Program-made: the position numbers and the translations under genes | The notes under the pieces: model-generated | What the model was told of the DNA's origin: nothing | The model's input: only the letters and a program-made list of their open reading frames with translations | Database searches by the model: none | Assembly (NCBI RefSeq): GCF_000698595.1 | Contig: NZ_JFHC01000035.1 | Span: 1-64,000 of the forward strand | Source of the DNA: Caballeronia glathei | GTDB taxonomy: Bacteria > Pseudomonadota > Gammaproteobacteria > Burkholderiales > Burkholderiaceae | Length of the DNA: 64,000 bases | Direction of reading: 5' to 3' | Shown: positions 23,641-31,184 of the stretch, piece after piece | Layout of the letters: each line of letters starts with the position of its first letter | Numbering within the stretch: the first letter of the stretch is position 1

Positions 23641-24444
23641 CGTTGCCTCACGTTCCCATGCTCGTCGTCCGAGCGACGTGTTGACGCGCCCGGTTTGCCT
23701 TGGTGCCGCGCGGGATCCCTAGGGAGCCTATCCCCTCGTCTCGATCGCGCTGCGCACCGCGTAACCCCGCCGGGTCCTGCCTTCCTGTCCTTTAGCGATT
23801 CCATTCGATCAGCCCCGCACGTGGAAGAAACGTACATCGACTGTCCGTCTTTCTGCCTGCTGCCAGTCATCACGCTCCCGCGTGAGAACCGCCTACGACC
23901 TTGCCGCTGGCTCCTCCCCGAACCGGACCTGCCTTTGCAGGATCTCTCGACGTTGAGTCTCGCCCCGCGGCTGTCGCTGGTCGAGTTCTGAGCTACACGC
24001 TCCGCGAACCCGGCTCTGCGGCTGCTACGGCTACCGCGCCGGCCATGACGCGCTGCTGCGCGCCCGTGTGCTCTGTCTTGCGACCGCACGACCGTGGCCA
24101 TCTGCTCGGCAATACCTTTTGCGCTGTTTGGTTTCCGGTTGCGCCTACCGTTCGTCTTCCGTACAGGGATGAGCTTGCCTAACGGCCCCGCTCATACCCC
24201 CACCCCAAAGCACGTTCAATCCGCCGCAGTGTGTCGGGCCTCATGCAACGTACCCAGCTTCGTATGCTGAAAGGATGCGTCCATGCTCATTGAGTCGACG
24301 TGATTTTCAGTCTCGGATTGGTGTCCGTGTCCGCTTCCCACGACGTCTCAACTTGCACATTTGGGCAAAACCGCCCGCAAACCCAATGGATATCGCGTGT
24401 CCGGCGTCCTCAACTTGGGTCGCCTTGTACTTGATTGGATTCAG
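23641..24444. other. intergenic region, no gene seen
   Basis: Frames here are Arg/Ser-rich on both strands and overlap, which is typical of non-coding GC-rich DNA. I see no ribosome binding site, repeat or RNA gene that I can support. It may contain decayed sequence. Confidence 0.4.
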
Positions 24445-24469
24445 AAAAAGGCCGCTTCAATTTGCGGCC
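24445..24469 (-). terminator. intrinsic terminator, minus strand
   Basis: GGCCGC (24450-24455) pairs with GCGGCC (24464-24469), next to AAAAA on the plus strand. No coding gene lies just upstream on the minus strand, so the transcript may be a short RNA beginning near 24555. Confidence 0.75.
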
Positions 24470-24527
24470 TATGACAGAAGGGGATTTCGCTAGGCAAAGC
24501 GGTCCCCTCGATGATGAAACTCGGAGG

Positions 24528-24552
24528 TCGATGCGCCAATGGCGCGGTGGGT
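24528..24552 (-). repeat. repeated leader hairpin, copy 5
   Basis: TCGATGC is followed by stem GCGCC, loop AAT and stem GGCGC, then GGTGGG. A TAATCT sequence upstream on the minus strand may be a -10 box. A terminator follows at 24445-24469, giving a possible RNA of about 110 bases. Confidence 0.65.
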
Positions 24553-24623
24553 TAGAAGAGATTAACTGCTCAAGTGCCAGTGGCGCGTACCGAAAGCTGC
24601 GTAAATGTTGTGAGCTTTTGATG

Positions 24624-24652
24624 CCTTGACTTCGAGGTGATGCCGATACAGT
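24624..24652 (+). promoter_or_regulatory. CCTTGACTT-family promoter 3
   Basis: TTGACT (24626-24631) and TACAGT (24647-24652) are 15 bases apart, with the CCTTGACTTCG core. It should transcribe the PRTRC protein D gene through a leader of about 210 bases. Confidence 0.65.
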
Positions 24653-24745
24653 AGGCCTGTCCGCATCGAGTCCGGGGCCATTCAGGGCCCCGCGCGGCAC
24701 CTGCACGGACCGTCCAAGGCATCACCGCCTCCTAAACGCGTGTTC

Positions 24746-24767
24746 CTTGGTCCCCGCAGGGGCCAAG
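24746..24767 (+). promoter_or_regulatory. GC-rich hairpin in the PRTRC D leader
   Basis: CTTGG-T-CCCC pairs with GGGG-CCAAG around GCA. A second GGTCCC/GGGGCC stem follows near 24787-24803. Such stems in leaders recur in this window and may affect translation. Confidence 0.5.
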
Positions 24768-24871
24768 CGCGTCATTCACCGCTTCGCACGGTCCCACGAG
24801 GGGCCAAGCTCGGCACAAGGGCCGAAGGACGATCCGATGCGAACCCCCAACCGAACTCTGGAGAGAGAATC

Positions 24872-25891
24872 TTGAAAGCACAAGTCTTCGCCGTCGACGT
24901 CGGTTACGGCAACACGAAATTTGCATTTCGCATGCAATCCAATGTTGTGTCCCGCATGTTTCCGTCCATCGCCCCCCTCTCGGTGAGCGATGCTGTCTCA
25001 GGCTTCGGTCAAGGCGTGCTCTCCAAGCGTGACGTCGAGCCGATCGAGATCGCCGGCACTGTGTATGAGGTCGGTCCCGACGTCGACCGTTCCTCTGCTT
25101 ATGGAAATGCGGGCCGCACGCTGTCCGAGGACTTTTGTACGACGCCGAATTACGCTGCGTTGCTCGGTGGGTCACTGCGCTACGCGCGCATCACCGAAGT
25201 CGATCGCCTGGTTCTTGGTCTGCCGGTCCACAGCATCGCCAAATATTCTGCTGGCTTGCGTGAGTCGTTCACCGGCGCACTGAAGTTTGGACACGGCGCG
25301 GTACAGGTCGGAAGCGTGAAGGTTGTCCCGCAGCCGCTGGGCTCGCTCGTTTCATTCTCGGAATATGGCGGTAGCCGCTTTGATCGCGACAATGCCCACC
25401 TCGTGATTGACGTCGGCTATTTCACGACCGACTGGGTTGTGGCCAACGGTTTCACTATGAACGACCGTCGCAGCGGTGGCGCGCCCGGCGGCGCATCGCA
25501 GGTATACCAGCACGTCGCATCTCTCATCGCCAAGCAGGAGGGCGAACCGGTCAGCGACATTGAGCGCATTGATGAATCGCTCCGCCTTCAGAAACCACTG
25601 CTTTTCTATCGCCAAGAAATCGACCTCAAGCCGCTTCTCGAGCAGTCTCAGGCAGTCATACTTAGCACGGTCAAGCAGATACAGAACAAAGTCGGGCGCA
25701 CTGCCGACATCCGCTCCATCGTATTAACAGGCGGTGGCGCAGCGCTTTATGAGCCTGCCATCCGTGAGGCATTCCCCCGTACCCAGATCGACGTGCTTGA
25801 CTCGCCCTGCTTCGCCAACGTCAAGGGCTTCTTGATCGTCGGCGAGTCCACGCTTGCTCGCGAACGCAAAGCAAACGGGGTCGCAGCGTGA
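24872..25891 (+). CDS. PRTRC system protein D, ParM-like actin ATPase
   Basis: The 339-residue protein begins MKAQVFAVDVGYGNTKFAF, where DVGYGNTK is the first phosphate loop of actin/ParM-type ATPases. The second phosphate region is VIDVGYFTTDWV (about 172-183), and the adenosine-binding stretch is VLTGGGAALYEPAI near 291-304. Such proteins form filaments that push plasmid copies apart. The best start is TTG 24872, with GGAGAGAG eight bases upstream; an upstream ATG would read through leader hairpins. It is separated by 13 kb from the rest of the PRTRC cassette. Confidence 0.85.
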   Translation: MKAQVFAVDVGYGNTKFAFRMQSNVVSRMFPSIAPLSVSDAVSGFGQGVLSKRDVEPIEIAGTVYEVGPDVDRSSAYGNAGRTLSEDFCTTPNYAALLGGSLRYARITEVDRLVLGLPVHSIAKYSAGLRESFTGALKFGHGAVQVGSVKVVPQPLGSLVSFSEYGGSRFDRDNAHLVIDVGYFTTDWVVANGFTMNDRRSGGAPGGASQVYQHVASLIAKQEGEPVSDIERIDESLRLQKPLLFYRQEIDLKPLLEQSQAVILSTVKQIQNKVGRTADIRSIVLTGGGAALYEPAIREAFPRTQIDVLDSPCFANVKGFLIVGESTLARERKANGVAA

Positions 25892-26226
25892 CAAAGAAGA
25901 TGCTGATAAAGGTAACAGTGGACGAGGCGCTGTTCCCCGAGCTCTATCAGCGGCTCAATGAGTTCGAGAATCAGCGACTGCGGGCGGCAGTTGTTCGCTC
26001 GCTCGCCAGCGAACAACTGCGAAGCGCGCGGGGCCTGCGTCACCCGTGCCTAGGCAAGGAAGTTCACCATGCGACGACTAGTGAAGCGCCCCCTGCCTCG
26101 GCGCGAGATTCAGTAGCCCCCCCGCGAGGGGTGCCGGCTCCTGAAGCGATAGAACCACAACCATCGGTGAATCTATCGGAGCGGTTCAATGTCGATGCAA
26201 TCGCCGATGAGTTCGCCGATTTCTAG
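25888..26226 (+). CDS. small partner of the ParM-like protein, 112 aa
   Basis: The start is GTG 25888, overlapping the stop of PRTRC D by four bases. The N-terminal 50 residues (KKMLIKVTVDEALFPELYQRLNEF) look like a ribbon-helix-helix or similar small DNA-binding fold, which fits a ParR-like adaptor. A Pro/Ala-rich linker and the acidic end NVDAIADEFADF follow and could contact the filament. The ParR role is inference from position and layout. Confidence 0.6.
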   Translation: MTKKMLIKVTVDEALFPELYQRLNEFENQRLRAAVVRSLASEQLRSARGLRHPCLGKEVHHATTSEAPPASARDSVAPPRGVPAPEAIEPQPSVNLSERFNVDAIADEFADF

Positions 26227-26307
26227 CCACGGTCGCTGCGCCATGCCTTCGCCCTGCGCCTTTTTCCGCCGGGCTTTTAAATCGAATGGGCGGCGAAATG
26301 ACCCGCG

Positions 26308-26336
26308 CCTTGACTTCGATGCGAAGCTGCGAAGAT
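26308..26336 (+). promoter_or_regulatory. CCTTGACTT-family promoter 4
   Basis: TTGACT (26310-26315) and GAAGAT (26331-26336) are 15 bases apart. The core CCTTGACTTCG matches the other members. It lies 57 bases before the start at 26393. Confidence 0.65.
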
Positions 26337-26392
26337 GAGTTATCGGCTTCACGAACAGGTGTTCACCAAGCCGAACCCAAAGGAGCAACACC

Positions 26393-26548
26393 ATGAACTT
26401 CATCGACACTCTCGCGCGACTTGATTGGACCCGCGGCGTTCGGTTTTGGATTCTCGTCGCGGCAGCGTTCGCCGCATGGGAAGCTGCATTTCTGTTCCGC
26501 CGGGCGGTGCTCACTCGCGCCAAGAAGGGAGGTGACCATGTACGCTAA
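26393..26548 (+). CDS. 51-residue membrane protein
   Basis: The protein begins MNFIDTLARLDWTRG and has one hydrophobic helix (18-35) followed by a basic tail. AAGGAG eight bases before the ATG is a strong ribosome binding site. The 3' end overlaps the next gene by 11 bases, so the two are coupled. Function unknown. Confidence 0.7.
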   Translation: MNFIDTLARLDWTRGVRFWILVAAAFAAWEAAFLFRRAVLTRAKKGGDHVR

Positions 26549-26768
26549 ATTCATGGCGCTGCACTGGGTTGCTCGCAGGGCAATCATCGCCGCGGTGTTC
26601 TTTTCAATCACGATCGTCGACATCAAGTGCTTCCCGACCAGCACTGTCACGATATGGGTCTACGCGATATCGACGGCGGGTTGGTTTTTTGCGATCGGAT
26701 TGGGCCGCCCGACCTTCGTCCTCTTCCGTTTGTTGATCAGGGTAGCGATCCTCTCCCGGTACCGATGA
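26538..26768 (+). CDS. 76-residue membrane protein
   Basis: The protein begins MYAKFMALHWVARRA, has hydrophobic helices at about 15-30 and 36-52, and a third near the end. GGGAGGTGA four bases before ATG 26538 gives a firm start within the end of the preceding gene. Function unknown. Confidence 0.7.
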   Translation: MYAKFMALHWVARRAIIAAVFFSITIVDIKCFPTSTVTIWVYAISTAGWFFAIGLGRPTFVLFRLLIRVAILSRYR

Positions 26769-26795
26769 CTCCGATGAGATCGCAATGCCCAGGCG

Positions 26796-26829
26796 AAAAA
26801 AAAGCCGCGCTCCTAGGAGCGCGGCTTTT
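26796..26829. terminator. bidirectional terminator
   Basis: The 22-base perfect stem GCCGCGCTCCT/AGGAGCGCGGC is flanked by eight A and four T. It separates the plus-strand membrane gene pair from the minus-strand gene that stops at 26887. Confidence 0.9.
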
Positions 26830-26886
26830 CTACATGGTATTGACGATCTTCAAAAACGGCCCAATGGCTTTCATCAGGCCATCGGC

Positions 26887-27108
26887 CTAATTGAGCAGCG
26901 TGACACCTTGTGCGTCGGCTTGTCGACGCACGCAGTAAACCCACGCACTTTCGAACGGGAGCCCGACCTCGACGAGACGAGCATTGCAGCTCTTTTTCCT
27001 GTCGATTACGTCGTATGCCGCGGCATCCGACTTTCCGACCCGCACAGAGCCGTTTTTCACTCCCGAGGTTGCGACAATCATGTATTGGCCGATAATCATG
27101 CAAAACAT
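26887..27108 (-). CDS. hypothetical small protein, 73 aa
   Basis: The protein begins MFCMIIGQYMIVATSG and is a small beta-rich chain with cysteines at 43 and 59 and no strong membrane segment. GGAG eight bases before ATG 27108 supports the start. The leader carries a strong stem (about 27147-27172) formed by GGTGGGGA and TCCCCACC. No family is recognised. Confidence 0.6.
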   Translation of the reverse strand: MFCMIIGQYMIVATSGVKNGSVRVGKSDAAAYDVIDRKKSCNARLVEVGLPFESAWVYCVRRQADAQGVTLLN

Positions 27109-27215
27109 GCGTGCTTCTCCAATGGAAAAGCCCGGACGGATTGCGGCCCTGGTGGGGACGAATCCCCACCGGGCGGTTTAACGAAATCAGATCAGCAGGA
27201 ATTCCCTGCCGTCAA

Positions 27216-28307
27216 TCAAACATGTCGCGACTGAAGCTCGTGCCGGACGTCCTGCCGAGTCAGCACTGGACACCCCACCGCGTGTGATGCAAACCACTCG
27301 TTGGCGAAGTCGGTCTCCCGTTTCTTCGGACGATGAATAATTGCTGTGTAGCCTTCAGCGCGGACTCTCTTGGCGAGGGTTAGCGCCGCGTCGACACCGG
27401 GAGACTTCTTGGTTCGAGGATCGACAGCATCGAAGTCCGCAAAGATATGAACCACGCGGATGCCGAGCCCCTCCGGGACCACAAAGTCAGCGAGAAGGAC
27501 ACGATTCAGGCAATACCAGACCGGCACACCGAACAGCATGTGCGACGCATACGCTGTTTCAAGACCCTCCGCTACGCCGATCTCGCCGTTCACCGGCTCC
27601 ATCAGCCGGACTGCGCCGCCATTGAGCTTGTGAAGCGTCACGTCGTTCAGCTTGGAGGGCAAGATCTCACCATCGCCAGTAACGATCGTTGCCTTTTCAG
27701 GCTTCGAGCGTTCCAGGAACGTGCGATGCAGGGTGCCCAGTCGGCCATCCGGCAAAGTGAACCGCGCGAGGATGCCCGGCCACGTTCCGATCACCTTCTT
27801 GTCGTGCCAATACTCCAGCATTCCCATGCGCAGCGCCGGCGACGGCGGCACGTCCAGACCCGGCACTCGCGCACGAAGATAGCGAGACACCAATCCGTCG
27901 TCACCGATCCGGTTCGCGCGTTCCCACATCGAATCCAATCGATTTTGAGCCCACTTGGGATCGACCTTCCGACTTGCCCTTGGGGCGGAAGCCACGGGCG
28001 TACGTCTTGCGTGCGCGCGTGCGTCAGCAAGCGTGCCGCCCTCGAGTTCGGACATCAACTCGCGGAACGTGATCCCTGTCGACTTGCAGATCAACTCAAA
28101 GCCATCGCCGGCCTTGCGGTCACCGTTATTGCATTTCCGGCATACCCAGTCGCCGCGGCCGCGCTTGTTGTCGTACGTGAAGCGGTCGTTGCCGCCGCAC
28201 ATGGGACAAGGTGCACCCTTTCCATTCAGTGAGCTTGCGGGTATGCCGTACTTCTGGAGCAACGCAACCCACTGCTCCGGGGACAGATCTACGTCCTTAA
28301 CATTCAT
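27216..28307 (-). CDS. DNA primase with zinc ribbon and TOPRIM domain
   Basis: The 363-residue protein has a zinc ribbon CPMCGGNDRF with CRKC (34-59), as in phage P4-type and plasmid primases, and a TOPRIM domain with IGVAEGLETA and FADFDAVD in its second half. It would synthesise primers for plasmid replication or for the strand transferred during conjugation. AAGGAG before ATG 28307 sets the start. A hairpin copy lies 32 bases upstream. There is no helicase domain. Confidence 0.85.
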   Translation of the reverse strand: MNVKDVDLSPEQWVALLQKYGIPASSLNGKGAPCPMCGGNDRFTYDNKRGRGDWVCRKCNNGDRKAGDGFELICKSTGITFRELMSELEGGTLADARAHARRTPVASAPRASRKVDPKWAQNRLDSMWERANRIGDDGLVSRYLRARVPGLDVPPSPALRMGMLEYWHDKKVIGTWPGILARFTLPDGRLGTLHRTFLERSKPEKATIVTGDGEILPSKLNDVTLHKLNGGAVRLMEPVNGEIGVAEGLETAYASHMLFGVPVWYCLNRVLLADFVVPEGLGIRVVHIFADFDAVDPRTKKSPGVDAALTLAKRVRAEGYTAIIHRPKKRETDFANEWFASHAVGCPVLTRQDVRHELQSRHV

Positions 28308-28338
28308 ATGTCACTCCTTGGACGGGACGTGGTTGAGG

Positions 28339-28363
28339 TCGATGCCTGAAAACAGGCGGTGAA
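28339..28363 (-). repeat. repeated leader hairpin, copy 6
   Basis: TCGATGC is followed by stem GCCTG, loop AAAA and stem CAGGC, then GGTGA. The stem sequence differs completely from copies 1-5 but pairs perfectly, which is the best evidence that the pairing itself is conserved. It lies 32 bases before the primase start. Confidence 0.7.
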
Positions 28364-28571
28364 ACCGTGCTCAGCCGTCCTGGTCGCAAGCGGGCGAGCA
28401 GTGCGAACGGCTTTTTTCAGCAAGGCGGAATAGCTCGAAAGAAGGAGTCGCGGACGATGTGTCCGTGAAATGCAATCTGGAGGGTCACTCTCGCTGTTCC
28501 GGCGGTCGTGAAGACGGCGCGGAACAACGAGAGGTGAGGTAATTCAGGAGAGTCGGTGAGGCTTTACGGGA

Positions 28572-29120
28572 TCAGATAGCGGACCATTGACGGCCCGGGT
28601 AAAACGAACGAAACGGAATATCGTCGTCCATCTCTGCAAATCCCCCGCTACCGCCAAACGAGCCGGAGGCTGCCAGCGCAGTTGGTCGAGCTCCCGGTTG
28701 CTGGGCCGCAGGACGATTCTGCTGGCGGGAGCGCGGCTGCGATTCGGAATCGCTGGCGGACTCACCGCTGTCACCGCGGCCCGGCGCTCTGCCACCGAGC
28801 ATCTGCATTTGATCGGCGACGATCTCGGTCGAGTAGCGTTCCTGTCCCGACTGGTCGGTCTACTTGCGCGTGCGGATACGGCCCTCGATATACACCGACG
28901 AGCCCTTCTTCAAATACTCGTTCACGATCTCCGCGAGCCGCCCGAAGAACGACACGCGATGCCACTCCGTGAGTTCCTTCATCTCGCCGGAGGACTTGTC
29001 CTTGTAGCGATCTGTGGTTGCCAGTCGAATGTTGGCGACTGCGTCTCCACTTGGGAGGTAGCGGGTTTCGGGATCTGCGCCGAGATTCCCGACGAGGATC
29101 ACCTTGTTGACCGATGCCAT
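28572..29120 (-). pseudogene. ssb: single-stranded DNA-binding protein gene with an in-frame amber codon
   Basis: ATG 29120, preceded by AAGGAG, starts MASVNKVILVGNLGADPE, a typical SSB. At codon 87 (28862-28860) TAG stands where E. coli SSB has Trp88, a DNA-stacking residue (TGG to TAG is one change). The same frame then continues with TDQSGQERYSTEIVADQMQM, a Gln/Pro/Gly linker and the acidic tip DDDIPF. The tip is not terminal: 12 more residues follow before the stop at 28572. Either the gene is broken or amber read-through gives full-length protein. Confidence 0.8.
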
Positions 29121-29134
29121 AGAAAAATACTCCT

Positions 29135-29950
29135 TCAAGATTTCTTGTTGATTGACCAAAGCCACTTGTCCCACAGCATCTGGGCGCCGGAAGCGTCAAG
29201 CTTGGGTTGGCCGCGCTCATCGACGGCCGGCACCTTCGTCTTGCCCAGGCGTTGGACTTCGACCTTGTCACCCACTCTGCAGTGAGACTCCGCGATCGCG
29301 TCCCGCAACCCCTCTCCCTGTAGGACGATGGTTTGGCCGCGATTGAAGAGGGTGAGACAGAAGGATTCGTAGGTCTTCCCGGGCCGCTTTCCGTCCGGGA
29401 ATTCCTTCTCGCCCCACTCTTTCACTACGCCATAGCGTGCTCGATCAGGACGCCGCGCTGCCGTGGCTTTTTCAAGCGGCTCTACTGCACGAGCTTTAGC
29501 GTCGACAACGACCAGGTCGTTGCCTCGCGCGCGGTCCGATCGTTGGCGCTGCGGTGCGCTGCTACTCGGCGCGACCGGTGCGGGTTCGCTCTCACTGCGG
29601 TGGACGGACTTGATGGCGGTTGCGATCGCATCCGTCAGAGAGCAGCGATGCTCTTGCACAACCGCCCAATGCGGTTCCAGAGCAGGAATCAGCTTCATTC
29701 CAACCGTTGTCTCGCGCAGCTCGAAGTCGAACGCTGGATGGAACTGCACAACTGCGTCTCCCTCGTCCCGGAACAGCATCGCCTCGCCGGCGATCGTCAC
29801 GTGGCGTTCGTTTGGCGCACCTTGACCGACCACGACCGGCGCACTGGCAGCTTTGCACCCGGCGAAGGGTTTTGAATTTGACGAGTTTGCGGTCTGGTCG
29901 GACGCGCGAAAGAGCGCGCCGAGGAGCCTGCCGAATGTAGAAGTCGTCAT
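29135..29950 (-). CDS. protein with KfrB-like C-terminal domain
   Basis: The 271-residue protein begins MTTSTFGRLLGALFRA. A low-complexity Ser/Pro/Ala region follows a small N-terminal domain. Residues 170-260 (YGVVKEWGEKEF, KTYESFCLTLFNRG, LQGEGLRDAI, VGDKVEV) match the KfrB-type domain found in proteins of conjugative plasmids, often with relaxases or regulators. AGGAG before ATG 29950 sets the start. It precedes ssb directly and follows the 143-residue gene by nine bases. Exact role unknown. Confidence 0.65.
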   Translation of the reverse strand: MTTSTFGRLLGALFRASDQTANSSNSKPFAGCKAASAPVVVGQGAPNERHVTIAGEAMLFRDEGDAVVQFHPAFDFELRETTVGMKLIPALEPHWAVVQEHRCSLTDAIATAIKSVHRSESEPAPVAPSSSAPQRQRSDRARGNDLVVVDAKARAVEPLEKATAARRPDRARYGVVKEWGEKEFPDGKRPGKTYESFCLTLFNRGQTIVLQGEGLRDAIAESHCRVGDKVEVQRLGKTKVPAVDERGQPKLDASGAQMLWDKWLWSINKKS

Positions 29951-29959
29951 GTCGCGCTC

Positions 29960-30391
29960 CTACAGCAGCGTGCCGAAGCACTCGCGTCGGACGTCTTCCA
30001 TGTCCCGCTTGAGCAGGGGATTGCTCATGATGACGTCCTGCAGGATCTCGGGATCGACTCCATTGATCGCGCAGACGAACTGGTACGACAGAGCGCCATC
30101 CCAGAAACCCATGACCCAGCCGAGGGTCGCTCGGTAATCTTCGACTTCGAGCTTCTTTCGGCCCCTGAGCCTCTCACTGAGCAACGCACAGCAGTCCATC
30201 AGTGACTCAGGCATGTTGTCGCCACGCCGGCTATCAGTTGCGAGACTGACCAGCGCGTCGACCATTTTGTTCATCACACCCTCGCTCCAGAACTGCGGGT
30301 CGGGGAGTGGATCGGTTTGTGGCGCGGCCGCCACGATCGGGGTTGGTCCACCGAACATGTCGAGCTGCCATGCCGCGACTTCGTCTTGCAT
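29960..30391 (-). CDS. hypothetical protein, 143 aa
   Basis: The protein begins MQDEVAAWQLDMFGG and is mostly helical and acidic, with no recognised motif. WQLDMFGG near the start resembles the short W-x-x-DMF motifs by which partner proteins bind plasmid replication factors, but this is only a likeness. GGAG before ATG 30391 fixes the start; an in-frame start at 30529 would read through leader stems. It is upstream of the KfrB-like gene in one transcript. Confidence 0.6.
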   Translation of the reverse strand: MQDEVAAWQLDMFGGPTPIVAAAPQTDPLPDPQFWSEGVMNKMVDALVSLATDSRRGDNMPESLMDCCALLSERLRGRKKLEVEDYRATLGWVMGFWDGALSYQFVCAINGVDPEILQDVIMSNPLLKRDMEDVRRECFGTLL

Positions 30392-30454
30392 GGGAATTCT
30401 CCGGTGAACGGGATCCCATGCCCGCAACGGGAGGGTTCCCGTTGGGGTAAAGGT

Positions 30455-30482
30455 GCAAAGCCGCCCATAGGGGCGGCTTTGC
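30455..30482 (-). terminator. terminator-like hairpin
   Basis: GCAAAGCCGCCC pairs with GGGCGGCTTTGC around four bases. It follows the stop at 30498 on the minus strand and so should end that transcript, although the U run is inside the stem. Confidence 0.6.
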
Positions 30483-30497
30483 GATAAGGCGACGCGA

Positions 30498-30806
30498 CTA
30501 GTCGTCGGTGCCTGTTTTAAGCGGAACAACGACAGCGGATTTCGCGTACTGGCGTTTGATCGGTGTCACTGGCTGAGCGACGCTCTGCACAGCCTGCGCG
30601 GTCACTGGAGCGGGTGGCGCCTTCGCTTCGTGAGCTTCTGGCTCGACTCTGCTTGCAGCCTTAAGCGACTTCTTGACAATCCTCAGAGCCACAAAGCCTA
30701 CAAACAAAGCGGCGAAGAACGAATGGGCCGCAAACCACAGGGCGAAACACAGAGCCATCAACTTGAAAGGTGATTTGATCGCGGATTCAACCAACTGCTT
30801 CGGCAT
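30498..30806 (-). CDS. small membrane-anchored protein, 102 aa
   Basis: The protein begins MPKQLVESAIKSPFKL. Hydrophobic residues 17-45 form one or two membrane helices, followed by a basic Lys/Pro/Ala-rich soluble tail. GGAG six bases before ATG 30806 sets the start. The gene has a 5' leader with hairpin copy 7 about 60 bases upstream. Function unknown. Confidence 0.65.
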   Translation of the reverse strand: MPKQLVESAIKSPFKLMALCFALWFAAHSFFAALFVGFVALRIVKKSLKAASRVEPEAHEAKAPPAPVTAQAVQSVAQPVTPIKRQYAKSAVVVPLKTGTDD

Positions 30807-30866
30807 TTTTCTCTCCAGAAAAAGCAATGCACTAAGGAATGTCCGTTCCAGCAGGAACGGAGGGTT

Positions 30867-30890
30867 TCGATGCTCAGATGAGCAGGGAAA
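30867..30890 (-). repeat. repeated leader hairpin, copy 7
   Basis: TCGATGC is followed by stem GCTC, loop AGAT and stem GAGC, then AGGGA. The paired bases differ from other copies while the TCGATGC flank is kept. It lies about 60 bases before the start at 30806. Confidence 0.6.
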
Positions 30891-31005
30891 GCCGAAGCGC
30901 GGAGAGACGCTTTCGTCACGGCTCACAAAAACCGTAACGAAAGCAACACTCCAGCGGGAGGAAGGGATTGCGATAGCGGACGGACCAACTCGGCCCGTCT
31001 CGTAG

Positions 31006-31030
31006 TCGATGCGTAGGGAACGCGGGGATC
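31006..31030 (-). repeat. repeated leader hairpin, copy 8
   Basis: TCGATGC is followed by stem GCGT, loop AGGGA and stem ACGC, then GGGGATC. A TAAATT sequence about 12 bases upstream on the minus strand may be a -10 box. A second stem (GCTTTCGT with ACGAAAGC) lies between it and copy 7. Confidence 0.6.
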
Positions 31031-31126
31031 AAACTGAATTTACCCGCCAACGAGAAGCTCGGTGACGCGAAAGGTCGCGAAATCAGGGTGCCTTTCGAAA
31101 GCCGCCCGAATCGCGCGTGTTTGTTG

Positions 31127-31155
31127 CCTTGACTTCGGATTCCAGCTGCCAAGCT
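31127..31155 (+). promoter_or_regulatory. CCTTGACTT-family promoter 5
   Basis: TTGACT (31129-31134) and CAAGCT (31150-31155) are 15 bases apart, with the full CCTTGACTTCGG core. The recurring GCGAAATC box (31077-31097) lies just upstream, as at 331. It reads into the NERD gene at 31185. Confidence 0.65.
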
Positions 31156-31184
31156 AGACGAATATCAATTTGACGAGAAAAGCG

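Noticed and set aside
28374..28417. Plus-strand stem with six T between primase and ssb
   Set aside because: The stem is imperfect and no plus-strand transcript is evident, so I did not call it a terminator.
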